Source: Tunturiibacter gelidiferens
GTDB taxonomy: Bacteria > Acidobacteriota > Terriglobia > Terriglobales > Acidobacteriaceae
Length of the DNA: 64,000 nucleotides
Reading direction: 5' to 3'
NCBI RefSeq assembly: GCF_013410115.1
Contig: NZ_JACCCV010000002.1
Span: 1,488,001 to 1,552,000 of the forward strand
In this document: in pieces, positions 28,069-36,053 of the stretch
How positions within the stretch are numbered: the stretch's first letter is position 1
Layout of the letters: the number at the start of each line of letters is the position of its first letter
Translations under genes and position numbers: made by a program
The notes under the pieces: generated by a model
What the model saw: only the letters and a program-made list of their open reading frames with translations
Database searches by the model: none
What the model was told of the DNA's origin: nothing

Positions 28069-28740
28069 TCAAAGTTGCCCATTACGACGTTTTACAAGAG
28101 AGCCGGCCTTCTTCGGGGGGCGCTGATAATCAAGTCGCCTTAGACCTCCGAATACAGCTTCCACCATGGCCTCGGACTCTGAGTCATTTAAGGAGCCGTG
28201 GCCGGCGAGCAATCGAAAAATAGTGGGCCCATAAATCAGGTCTAGAACAATCTCCCCGTCAACAGCGCTGCGAATCTCCCCACGGTCCACGCCGCGCCGC
28301 CACATGACACGCGCAGCATCTCTCCGGGCGTAGAGGAAGCGTTCTCGAAATGATGCCAGAAATCCCGGGTCACTCTGACCTTCCGCAATAAACTGACAGA
28401 AAAGCCGCCCCAACGTAGAGGTGTAAAAAGCGGTCAATGACTTCAATTGCTCTGTAAAATCTTCCTCTGCCGAACCTGTATTCGGCGTTGCAACTCGTTC
28501 TGTCATTCCGGCCAGATAAGCGTCGAGGGCCACCATGCTTTTGTTACGCCACCACTTGTAGATCGTGGCCTTACTAACACCAGCCCGCTTTGCGATCGCG
28601 TCTGATGTCACTTTGCGGAGTGACTCGCGCTCCAACAACTGAAGGGTCGCCTTCAGAATGGCCGCCTTTGCCTCGAGACTGCGGTGCCGCCCGCGCCTTC
28701 TTGGCTCCTCCGCATATTCCAGGGTTTGCTGTTTTCGCAT
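28069..28740 (-). CDS. TetR family transcriptional repressor of the efflux operon
   Basis: 223 residues from ATG 28740; an 18-codon upstream extension is less likely. The N-terminal DNA-binding part reads KVTSDAIAKRAGVSKATIYKWWRNK, typical of TetR, and is preceded by an Arg-rich tail (EEPRRRGRHR). The C-terminal domain (DFTEQLKSL to the end) resembles the TetR_C ligand-binding helices found beside RND pumps. It is 132 bp upstream of the permease on the same strand, so it probably represses its own operon and is released by a pump substrate. Confidence 0.92.
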   Translation of the reverse strand: MRKQQTLEYAEEPRRRGRHRSLEAKAAILKATLQLLERESLRKVTSDAIAKRAGVSKATIYKWWRNKSMVALDAYLAGMTERVATPNTGSAEEDFTEQLKSLTAFYTSTLGRLFCQFIAEGQSDPGFLASFRERFLYARRDAARVMWRRGVDRGEIRSAVDGEIVLDLIYGPTIFRLLAGHGSLNDSESEAMVEAVFGGLRRLDYQRPPKKAGSLVKRRNGQL

Positions 28741-28848
28741 TCGTCTATTCTCAACAGAAAATAGGCAGGTCACACAAGTGCAGAAGTGAATCAAATATTC
28801 CGTGATCGCAAATTGAACGTTAGAGTCAGAGTCTGCAATGATTCTGAA

Positions 28849-28862
28849 ACTGTACGTTCAGT
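28849..28862. promoter_or_regulatory. Candidate TetR operator ACTGTACGTTCAGT
   Basis: A 14-bp near-perfect palindrome (one mismatched symmetric pair, positions 5 and 10) about 110 bp upstream of the tetR start. A second inverted repeat, AGTCGAT (28875-28881) with ATCGACT (28892-28898), lies next to it. Palindromes of this kind upstream of a tetR-pump operon are typical operators. Confidence 0.5.
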
Positions 28863-29058
28863 ATAGTTATTAAGAGTCGATTTATCGAATGATCGACTTT
28901 GCCTTTAGAGATTGTTCTGCTAGTTTTTGAGTAACAGGTGATTTTAGAACCATTTACGCATCAATTTCAGCGACGACCTGCCTGCAGCGCCCGAAGAATC
29001 TGGGCTTCGGGGACTTGCAAGAGGAGTTGGTTATCCGATATGACGACGCTAAACCATT

Positions 29059-29973
29059 TTAAACGGTCAGCTTTTTCATGTAGTCGGCGTCGATCTTAAG
29101 TGCATCCAACGGCGGGATGTCATACGCCTCCTGCTCAACAAAATAATGCTTGATGGTTGCCCTTTTCGCTGCCTCAAAAACTGGACGATAATCCAGGGTT
29201 CCCTTGCCTAATTCAGCGGCGGGAGGCGGCTCCATGACAGATGCTGGCTTGTCGGTGTGCTTGAAGTCTTTGACGTGAAGCATGGAGATTCGAGAAGGAT
29301 AGCGCTGGAGATAGTCCACCGGGTTGGCACCTCCAACGATGACCCATCCGCAGTCCAGCTCGAAGGTCACGAGTTCAGGATCGGTCAGGCGAATCATTTC
29401 ATCGAGTGGGACAACACCATCTTGTTTACCAAACTCCATCGTATGGTTGTGATAACCGAATTTCATGCCGGCGGTCTTCAGCTTTTCGCCAAACTTGTTG
29501 AACTGATCCGCGTTCCACCGATAGTCCTCCAGGGTGAAGGAACGAATCATTGCGGGATAAGACATATCTTTCAGCCGTGATGGATCTTTGATGCCAGGGA
29601 AGGCGCAGATAATGTACTGCACGCCAATCTCTTTGTTGAAGGCAACAATCTTATCGAAGTCTTTACTGAGACTTGAGTAGGGATAGTGGGCGCTAACGCA
29701 TCTGAGACCGGCCGCCGACATCGCACTCTTGACTTGTTCGGGTGAGTGGTCAAAGTAGCCAGCCGCCTCAACCTCCTGATAACCGAGCGAGGCGAGCTGT
29801 CTGAGCGTTCCCTCGTAGTCTTTCGCGAGCATCTCGCGGACGGAGTAGAGCTGGAGGCCAATCGGCAGGCCAAAGGGGGATGCCAATAATCGATCACACT
29901 TGAGAAGGGAGGCGCTGTAGGCAGCCGCGGCGGTGGCAGTCTGGAGGAAGTTTCGACGCGTGTAATGGGTCAT
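29059..29973 (-). CDS. Tat-exported sugar phosphate isomerase/epimerase-like protein
   Basis: 304 residues from ATG 29973 (AAGGA five bases upstream), opening with YTRRNFLQTATAAAAYSASLL, a twin-arginine signal. The rest is a xylose-isomerase-like TIM barrel: IGLQLYSVREML, GYQEVEAAGYFDHSPEQVKSAM, KFGYHNHTMEF, FELDCGWV and ISMLHVKDFKH, which carry the usual metal-binding Glu/His/Asp set. Many acidobacterial and bacteroidete relatives are exported and linked to glycoside processing. It shares the fold with the protein at 793 but not the cellular location. No operon partner is visible. Confidence 0.85.
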   Translation of the reverse strand: MTHYTRRNFLQTATAAAAYSASLLKCDRLLASPFGLPIGLQLYSVREMLAKDYEGTLRQLASLGYQEVEAAGYFDHSPEQVKSAMSAAGLRCVSAHYPYSSLSKDFDKIVAFNKEIGVQYIICAFPGIKDPSRLKDMSYPAMIRSFTLEDYRWNADQFNKFGEKLKTAGMKFGYHNHTMEFGKQDGVVPLDEMIRLTDPELVTFELDCGWVIVGGANPVDYLQRYPSRISMLHVKDFKHTDKPASVMEPPPAAELGKGTLDYRPVFEAAKRATIKHYFVEQEAYDIPPLDALKIDADYMKKLTV

Positions 29974-30540
29974 TGGGATCCTTTTCACCTGGAGGAACTG
30001 TGGTTAGGTCTAATCGTTAGATCGTTTCCGCCCAGAGATTGGCTCGGCTGCGGTGGCGCTACGATCAGCAACGACCACAGTACATCAATAGGTGACTTTC
30101 CTGGTAATACTCGCGAGGGTGACGGCGGGCGAATGATTACATCGGAGAGGTACGCACTCCGGAGGGTGAATGATCGCCCCCGAGATTGATCCCTATTTTC
30201 CGAATAGGTACCAAAAGATCAGCGACCGACCCCTCGTCCCACCCCGAGGGTCTCGACCGCGAAAGAAGATTACAGAAAGACGGGAGAAGAGCGGCAGCCG
30301 CGGATCTCCCGGCCTAGATTCTCTTGTTACTGTGGAACAGAACATCGTCACTGGTGATGAGTAACTTCCTCCAAGTAGAGACTGCGCCCTGCAGAGGCCG
30401 GAACTGTCAGGAGCCTGCCTGGGTCTATCAACGACGTTATGGAGGCGCGAGAGAGATTACCAGTGCCACGTGGCGAAATATTTCTATAGCCAAATGCGCT
30501 GGCGAATCGCGGCACAGCTCTGGATCGCGCAGAGGTTCTG
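29974..30540. other. 567-bp intergenic region without a convincing gene
   Basis: It separates two minus-strand genes. Small open frames on the plus strand (around 30170-30364 and 30324-30782) show no recognisable protein features. Two hairpins are visible: CCTATT-TTCCG-AATAGG near 30192-30208 and GACCCCTCG...CGAGGGTC (one bulge) near 30227-30251. The promoter of the isomerase-like gene should lie near its right-hand start. Confidence 0.5.
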
Positions 30541-32019
30541 TTACGAGAGAAACGCGCCAGCCACGCGTTCCGCTGCGAGAATCAATTGATTCTCGCTCAG
30601 AGCCGCAAATGCAAAGACGAATTGCACGTGACCGGCACGCTCTACCGCAGAACATGCCGGCCAATAGACGCGCTCTAACCGAACCCCGGCGGCAAGCGCG
30701 CGCCCGAAGGCCTCTTCTTCAGAGAGGTCAATCTGGAAATCAGCCAGGAAGTGCATGCCCGCATGGTCTCCGTAGACCGTGACTCTGCGTCCGAAGTGTT
30801 TTTGCAACGATTCGACCAGGAGGGCACGCCGGTTGCGGTAGATGATCCGCATCTTTCTGACATAGGGTTCAAGATGTCCCTCGGTAAGAAAGTCTGTGAG
30901 GATGCGTTGATCAATCGAAGAGCTCTGCAAATCACAGAGCAGTTTGCCGCCGGTGAATACGTCCTGAAAAGCACGGGGAACGACGAGATAGCCCAGTCTT
31001 AATGTGGGGAATAAGAGTTTGGAAAAGGTTCCGACATAGAGGACCGGAGCGTCGGGCACCATTCCCTGTATGGAGGGGAGAGGCCTTTCGTTGTATCGAT
31101 ACTCGCTATCGTAGTCGTCCTCCAGAATGAGTGCGCCTGCTTGTCTTGCCCATGCCAATAAGTCCATACGACGTGCGATCGAAAGCGAGACGCCCCGGGG
31201 ATACTGGTGCGAAGGCGTCACGTAGACGAGCTTGACAGCTTTGTCGCTGTGCTTTTTGAGCTGCGAGACTTGCATACCGTTCCGGTCGACTGGAATCGGC
31301 AAGATGTTGGCTCCCTGGGAGTCGAAGATTCGTCCTGCAAATCGATAACCCGGGGCCTCCATCGCAACGCAGTCGGATTGATCCAGAAAGATTCTTGCGG
31401 CGAGGTAAAGTGCCTGCTGAGATCCGCTGGTGATGATGATCTGATTTGGATCGCAGACAACGGCGCGTGACATGCGCAGATAGTGGGCGACGGCTGTTCG
31501 CAATTCGGTACTGCCGTTGAACTCCTGGGTATATTGCAGGAGTTTTGGAGGGTCCTCCTGCATGCGTCGAACCCACAGCCTAGTCCAAAGCTTTCGAGGA
31601 AATGCGGTTACATCCGGTCCGTGAGAGTCCAGGCGAAGCATCTCGGGTGGATTGGGCGGCCGGATTGGCGCGTCGATGATCGCGCCGTAGCGGGAGAGTC
31701 GCACTGGGGGATAACTCTCGACCTGCGGATCGATTTCGACTGTCACCCCGGACGCGTACATGTCCGTCTCCGGCAGAGACGAACAGACAAAGGTTCCCGA
31801 CCCACGCCGGGTTTCAAGATATCCCTCCGAGACTAATCGCTCGTAACACTCGGTGACGGTAATTCGCGAGACGCCAAGAGACGTGGCGAGAGCCCGCGAG
31901 GCAGGTAGCTTGGCGCCAGCCTCGAATCTTCCTCCGACGATCCCGCCACGCAGGCCGTCGTAAATCTGGCGATAGAGGGCTATCGGCGAGACGGGATCGA
32001 GATTGAGGGCTACTTCCAT
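30541..32019 (-). CDS. MocR-type (GntR + aminotransferase) transcriptional regulator
   Basis: 492 residues. A GntR winged helix at about 10-75 (SPIALYRQIYDGLRGGIVGG, LPASRALATSLGVSRITVTECYERL) is fused to a class I aminotransferase domain. PLP-binding features include ITSGSQQALYLAARIFLD, VTPSHQYPRGVSLS, LILEDDYDSEYRYN and the Schiff-base lysine in GTFSKLLFPTLRLGY. MocR proteins such as GabR and PdxR use PLP as cofactor or signal and usually control a divergent gene. Here the adjacent gene is on the same strand and unrelated, so the target is unclear. Confidence 0.93.
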   Translation of the reverse strand: MEVALNLDPVSPIALYRQIYDGLRGGIVGGRFEAGAKLPASRALATSLGVSRITVTECYERLVSEGYLETRRGSGTFVCSSLPETDMYASGVTVEIDPQVESYPPVRLSRYGAIIDAPIRPPNPPEMLRLDSHGPDVTAFPRKLWTRLWVRRMQEDPPKLLQYTQEFNGSTELRTAVAHYLRMSRAVVCDPNQIIITSGSQQALYLAARIFLDQSDCVAMEAPGYRFAGRIFDSQGANILPIPVDRNGMQVSQLKKHSDKAVKLVYVTPSHQYPRGVSLSIARRMDLLAWARQAGALILEDDYDSEYRYNERPLPSIQGMVPDAPVLYVGTFSKLLFPTLRLGYLVVPRAFQDVFTGGKLLCDLQSSSIDQRILTDFLTEGHLEPYVRKMRIIYRNRRALLVESLQKHFGRRVTVYGDHAGMHFLADFQIDLSEEEAFGRALAAGVRLERVYWPACSAVERAGHVQFVFAFAALSENQLILAAERVAGAFLS

Positions 32020-32123
32020 GGCATCAGACTATATGTTTTACGTTCCGGGCTTAACGCTTGTTCCCGGGGATGTTGGCCTCGCGAACCATATCTCCAATCA
32101 TTGGCTTTATCGATTGGACGGAT

Positions 32124-32570
32124 CTATCGGTCGATTGCGAGGTCCATACCTGATTTGGTGCGGACGAGAGCGCGGACGATGGAACTGGCGGCGGGCTCAA
32201 TGGTGACGGAGCGGGCGTTGGTGGAGGCGAGCTGGAGACCGTAGAGGAGGACCGCTGCTCGTTTGGAATCAATGCGGTTGCGGGCGAGGGCTGCCACGAG
32301 CAGCGAGATGGAGACCTGAATGGATTCGACATCTTCGAGCGGCGGTAGGTCGAGTTCGATGGGGAGGGCTTCGGGCAGATACTGGGGAGTTCCGGTTGCG
32401 GAGACGGGGATGTCTGGCTCGTTTGCGGGCAGGGCGGGCGCGGTTTCGACGAGAGTTCTGTGGCGGCGGAGGAGGCGGGAGTGGAAGTAGCAGAAGGCGG
32501 AGAGACCAAGACAGGGTGATTTGCAGCGGCGTCCGTTGGTTTTGATATGGCGGCAGATGGCGGTTTCCAT
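32124..32570 (-). CDS. Small protein with N-terminal Cys/His (putative zinc) motif, unknown function
   Basis: 148 residues. The first 31 residues hold C-R-H...NGRRC...C...FCYFHSRLLRRH, a compact Cys/His arrangement that could bind zinc. The rest is a proline-rich linker and a helical C-terminus (SISLLVAALARNRIDSKRAAVLLYGLQLA). AAGGAG is well placed before the ATG. Similar short 'GxxC...FCxFH' proteins recur in acidobacterial genomes with no assigned role. The 500 bp upstream is gene-free and palindrome-rich. I do not know its function; a nucleic-acid-binding role is only a guess. Confidence 0.7.
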   Translation of the reverse strand: METAICRHIKTNGRRCKSPCLGLSAFCYFHSRLLRRHRTLVETAPALPANEPDIPVSATGTPQYLPEALPIELDLPPLEDVESIQVSISLLVAALARNRIDSKRAAVLLYGLQLASTNARSVTIEPAASSIVRALVRTKSGMDLAIDR

Positions 32571-32637
32571 TTTTTTGGCTCCTTTGTGGTGCGGTTGGTA
32601 CCCCCCTCCCCCCGGGGGTATTTTGGGGATAAGTGAA

Positions 32638-32688
32638 ATGGATGCAATGGTTTAGCGGCAGGGTGTGTCGCTAAAATATTGCATCCAT
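32638..32688. repeat. 51-nt palindrome with 20-nt arms
   Basis: ATGGATGCAAT (32638-32648) pairs perfectly with ATTGCATCCAT (32678-32688). TTTAGCG (32651-32657) pairs with CGCTAAA (32669-32675). The two base pairs between these stems are a mismatch and a wobble. It lies about 70 bp upstream of the Cys/His gene start, where an operator or RNA structure would be expected. Confidence 0.75.
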
Positions 32689-32841
32689 GTGAGTTACGGC
32701 TAAAATACTTGTTTTGTTTGAGTTAGCGGATTGTTATTGCGGGTTCCTCCTTTTGGAGCTTGCGATGATGACTGCGTGCCATGGTGTTTTGCTGGTCGTT
32801 CCGTGGTGCGTTGGTGGTGCGTTGTGGATGGGTTAAATGGG

Positions 32842-32876
32842 AAGGGCTGCCGCAGCTTTCGCCGGAGGCAGCCCTT
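32842..32876. terminator. Strong hairpin, possible terminator
   Basis: AAGGGCTGCC (32842-32851) pairs perfectly over 10 bp with GGCAGCCCTT (32867-32876). A T-rich but interrupted stretch follows on the plus strand. No gene clearly ends here, so it may instead shield padR from read-through or be part of an untranslated RNA. Confidence 0.4.
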
Positions 32877-33068
32877 GGTTTCAATCTCTTATTTAATTGT
32901 AGCGAATTGGATATAACTCATACGCCAACTTTGGCGAAGATTTTTGAATTATTTTCAAGGAACGCCTGAGACCTGTGTGAGTGAGCGGTTCGAGAGACTA
33001 TCTCAGTTGACATCCATCCACTTCTAGGCATACTCTCCCCCGCATACTGAGAAGTACAGGGGTAGGGG

Positions 33069-33395
33069 ATGGCGAGAAACGATTTTCAGGGAAGCCTTGA
33101 TCTGCTGGTTCTCAAGACACTCTCTCAGAGAGGGGAGTTGCATGGGTATGGGATTGTGCTGCATATCCAGAGAGCCTCCGAGGAGTTGCTTCGCGTGGAG
33201 GAGGGTTCGCTTTATCCGGCTCTTCACCGCATGGAGCAGAGTAAATGGATCAGCTCCGAGTGGGCTCTGACAGAGACCAACCGCAGAGCGAAGTACTACA
33301 AGCTGACGGCTGCAGGGCGGAAAGAATTGCAGGATGCGGAAGAGAGCTTTGAGCAACTGGTGAAGGGCATCCGCGCGATGTTGCAGTACGCATGA
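33069..33395 (+). CDS. PadR family transcriptional regulator
   Basis: 108 residues, all of it the PadR winged helix: GSLDLLVLKTLSQRGELHGYGIVLHIQ, VEEGSLYPALHRMEQSKWI and KYYKLTAAGRKEL. This compact acidobacterial type lacks the larger C-terminal dimerisation domain of PadR proper. It ends 9 bp before the ADOP permease gene and is almost certainly cotranscribed. This pairing is very frequent in acidobacteria, where the regulator probably represses the permease gene. Confidence 0.95.
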   Translation: MARNDFQGSLDLLVLKTLSQRGELHGYGIVLHIQRASEELLRVEEGSLYPALHRMEQSKWISSEWALTETNRRAKYYKLTAAGRKELQDAEESFEQLVKGIRAMLQYA

Positions 33396-33404
33396 GGTGA
33401 TTCC

Positions 33405-36044
33405 ATGTCGCTGGTTCGGCGTATCACGAATCTTTTCTCCCGCTCGCGCGTAGACCGTGAGATCGACGCCGAGCTTCAGTCGCACCTTGACCTGCGTATA
33501 GACGACAACCTGGCTGCCGGCATGACCGCCGTCGAGGCGCGACGCGACGCTCTAGTCCGCTTCGGCAACCGCACGGCGACAAGAGAGCGTGTCGCTTTGG
33601 CTGACGTGGCGCTCGGACTGGAAAGCGTCTGGTCCGATCTTCGCTACTCTGCTCGGCAGTTGCGCCGCTCTCCGGGGTTCGCGCTTACAGCGGTGCTGAC
33701 CCTGGCGTTTGCCATCGGCGCGAACGCCGTGGTCTTCGGGATTTTGAATGGACTTATTCTGCGCCCAATGAATGTGCCGCAAGCCGAGAGTCTGTATGGA
33801 AGCGAGTACGGGGACGGTGCAGGATGGCAGTCGTATCCCAACTACGTCGATCTGCGAGATCGCAATCACAGCTTCGAGGGGCTGGCAGCGTTTAATTTCG
33901 CCTTTGTGGCGGTGCAGACGGGCAAGGACCTCTCCGTATCTACTGGCTTTGCCACGAGTGGGAACTACTTCGACGTGTTGAGGATTCAACCTTATCTTGG
34001 CCGCGTCTTTCATGGCTCCGACGAGCACGGCCCGGATAGCGCGCCCTATGTTGTGCTCAGCTATTCGTATTGGCACAGCCGTTTTCAGGATGATCGTGGT
34101 GTGATCGGCCGTGTCGTTCGGCTGAACCAACATCCTTTCACCATCATCGGTGTAGCACCGCAGGGATTTCAGGGCACGCTGCTGTTTATCTCTCCGGACT
34201 TCTTTGTGCCGATCGTTAACCAGGCGCAGCTGGCCGCTGACTTCGACCTGAATGCGCGTGCGAACAACGCAGGAATCTTCGAGGTCCTGGGGCATCTGAA
34301 GCCGGGTGTGACTCCCGCTCAGGCTGTCGCAGATATGAACTCCGTGGGTGCGTATTTGCAGAAGACCTATCCTAAAGAGTCGGTGCATAAGAGTTCTACG
34401 TTGTCGCGTACGGGACTGACTTCGTTTCGCCGTCCAGCGGAGGGGTTCATTGCGGGATTGATGCTGCTCTCCGGATTGATTTTGCTGGCTGCATGCGCCA
34501 ACCTGGGCAGCCTGTTTGCGGCTCATGCTGCGGACCACTCCCGCGAGGTTGCACTGCGGCTGGCACTTGGCTCGAGTCGTAGACGCATCCTGCAGCAGCT
34601 ATTCACCGAAGCGATGATTATCTCTTTGGTTGGAGGAGCCGCGGGACTGCTGGGCAGCGCGGTTCTGTTGCGACGGTTGAGCACGTGGCAGCCGTTTTCG
34701 GACGCGCCGATCCATCTGCCTGTCACACCGGACGCGACGGTCTATCTTGTCGCTGTGGCTTTGGCTGTAGTGAGTGGTCTGCTGTTTGCCATCGTTCCCG
34801 TGCGGCAGGTGCTTCGGGCGAATCCGTATGAGATCGTCAAGGCGGGATCGAACGTTCGTCTCGGTCGGAAGATGACTGTCCGCGACGTGTTACTTGTCGT
34901 TCAGATTGCGATCTGCGCGGTGCTCGTTACCTCTTCGATGGTGGCGCTGCGTGGACTGGTGCGTACGTTGCACAGCAACTTAGGCTTTGATCGAAACACG
35001 ATGCTGGTCGGTGCGAACCTGGCGATGGCTGGCTATAGCGTTGACAGAGCGACTGCTATGCAGAGACGAATGATCGATGCGATCGAGACGATCCCTGGCG
35101 TCGAGCGCGCTGGATTGGTCAATAACTACGCACCACTGATCTATGGCGCTGGTACCAGGGCTAATGTCTTCAAAGATGCAACTACGGAGCTGAGTCAATC
35201 GAATGTTGCAGCGATGCCCTACCGGTATGACATATCTCCCGGGTACTTCGAGGCAGCGGGAACAAGTCTGTTGGCGGGGAGAAGCTTCCGATGGAACGAC
35301 GACATGAATGCCCCTGCCGTTGTGGTGGTGAACAGAGAGTTTGCGGGCAAGATGTTTGGATCGGTAACGAGCGCGGTTGGGAGGTATTACAAGCTGCAGG
35401 ATGGAACACGGGTGCAGATCGTAGGGGTTGTCGAAGATGGGAAGTACTTGAGCGTTACGGAAGAGCAAGAGCCGGCGATGTTTCTTCCTTCCCTGCGAAC
35501 GCCATCGAGTGCGGGTTATATTGCGGTGCGTTCGCGGCGCGATCCTCAGGAGCTTGCCGGGGCCATCAGGAGTAAAGTGCGCGAGCTGGATGCGGGTTTG
35601 CCGGTCGACACCAATACGTGGAACAGCATGTTGTCGGTGGTGATGTTTCCGTCGCGGGTCGCAACGTTATCGCTGGGTGTGCTTGGCATGATGGGTGCGC
35701 TGCTGTCGATCACGGGGATCTTTGGGATGGCGGCTTACTCGGTGAGCAAACGGCTGCGGGAGTTCGGAATTCGCGTTGCGCTCGGCGCTCAGCGGATGCA
35801 GGTACTGCGGGCGGCGCTGGGACGCGCAGTCAAATTGCTGGCATTCGGGTCGGCAGTGGGACTGATCTTTGGAGTTCTGGCGAGCCGGGTGTTGGCCTTC
35901 ATCGTGCATCAGGCGACTCCGCGCGATCCTCTGGTGTTGGCTGGGGTTGTGCTGGCGATGGCGATGCTGGGACTGGTGGCGACGTGGATTCCAGCGCAGC
36001 GTGCGCTGTCGGTGGATCCTATGAGACTGCTGCGTGAGGAGTGA
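33405..36044 (+). CDS. ADOP-type ABC transporter permease (MacB/FtsX-like)
   Basis: 879 residues. The N-terminal cytoplasmic part (RSRVDREIDAELQSHLDLRIDDNLAAGM) is the hallmark of the acidobacterial 'duplicated orphan permease' family. It is followed by DLRYSARQLRRSPGFALTAVLTLAFAIGAN. Two MacB periplasmic domains and two FtsX domains follow, with about eight membrane helices. The C-terminus ends in the coupling motif WIPAQRALSVDPMRLLREE. No ATPase gene is adjacent, which is normal for this family. The transported or sensed compound is unknown; a lipopeptide, peptide or mechanotransmission role is possible by analogy with MacB. Confidence 0.94.
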   Translation: MSLVRRITNLFSRSRVDREIDAELQSHLDLRIDDNLAAGMTAVEARRDALVRFGNRTATRERVALADVALGLESVWSDLRYSARQLRRSPGFALTAVLTLAFAIGANAVVFGILNGLILRPMNVPQAESLYGSEYGDGAGWQSYPNYVDLRDRNHSFEGLAAFNFAFVAVQTGKDLSVSTGFATSGNYFDVLRIQPYLGRVFHGSDEHGPDSAPYVVLSYSYWHSRFQDDRGVIGRVVRLNQHPFTIIGVAPQGFQGTLLFISPDFFVPIVNQAQLAADFDLNARANNAGIFEVLGHLKPGVTPAQAVADMNSVGAYLQKTYPKESVHKSSTLSRTGLTSFRRPAEGFIAGLMLLSGLILLAACANLGSLFAAHAADHSREVALRLALGSSRRRILQQLFTEAMIISLVGGAAGLLGSAVLLRRLSTWQPFSDAPIHLPVTPDATVYLVAVALAVVSGLLFAIVPVRQVLRANPYEIVKAGSNVRLGRKMTVRDVLLVVQIAICAVLVTSSMVALRGLVRTLHSNLGFDRNTMLVGANLAMAGYSVDRATAMQRRMIDAIETIPGVERAGLVNNYAPLIYGAGTRANVFKDATTELSQSNVAAMPYRYDISPGYFEAAGTSLLAGRSFRWNDDMNAPAVVVVNREFAGKMFGSVTSAVGRYYKLQDGTRVQIVGVVEDGKYLSVTEEQEPAMFLPSLRTPSSAGYIAVRSRRDPQELAGAIRSKVRELDAGLPVDTNTWNSMLSVVMFPSRVATLSLGVLGMMGALLSITGIFGMAAYSVSKRLREFGIRVALGAQRMQVLRAALGRAVKLLAFGSAVGLIFGVLASRVLAFIVHQATPRDPLVLAGVVLAMAMLGLVATWIPAQRALSVDPMRLLREE

Positions 36045-36053
36045 ACTGCTCAA

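Larger units (their letters stand above)
32571..33068. other. Palindrome-rich intergenic region between the Cys/His gene and padR
   Basis: About 500 bp with no convincing gene. It has a C-run/G-run stretch (CCCCCCTCCCCCCGGGGG, about 32601-32618), a 51-nt palindrome, a repeated GGCTAAAATA-type word and a strong hairpin at 32842-32876. Short open frames at 32731-32969 have no support. Confidence 0.6.

Noticed and set aside
30324..30782. Plus-strand open frame of 152 codons near the MocR gene
   Set aside because: Arg-rich, no ribosome binding site, and half of it is antisense to the MocR C-terminus.
32731..32969. Short plus-strand frames before padR
   Set aside because: They span the hairpin at 32842-32876, are Trp/Cys/Arg-rich and have no recognisable features.
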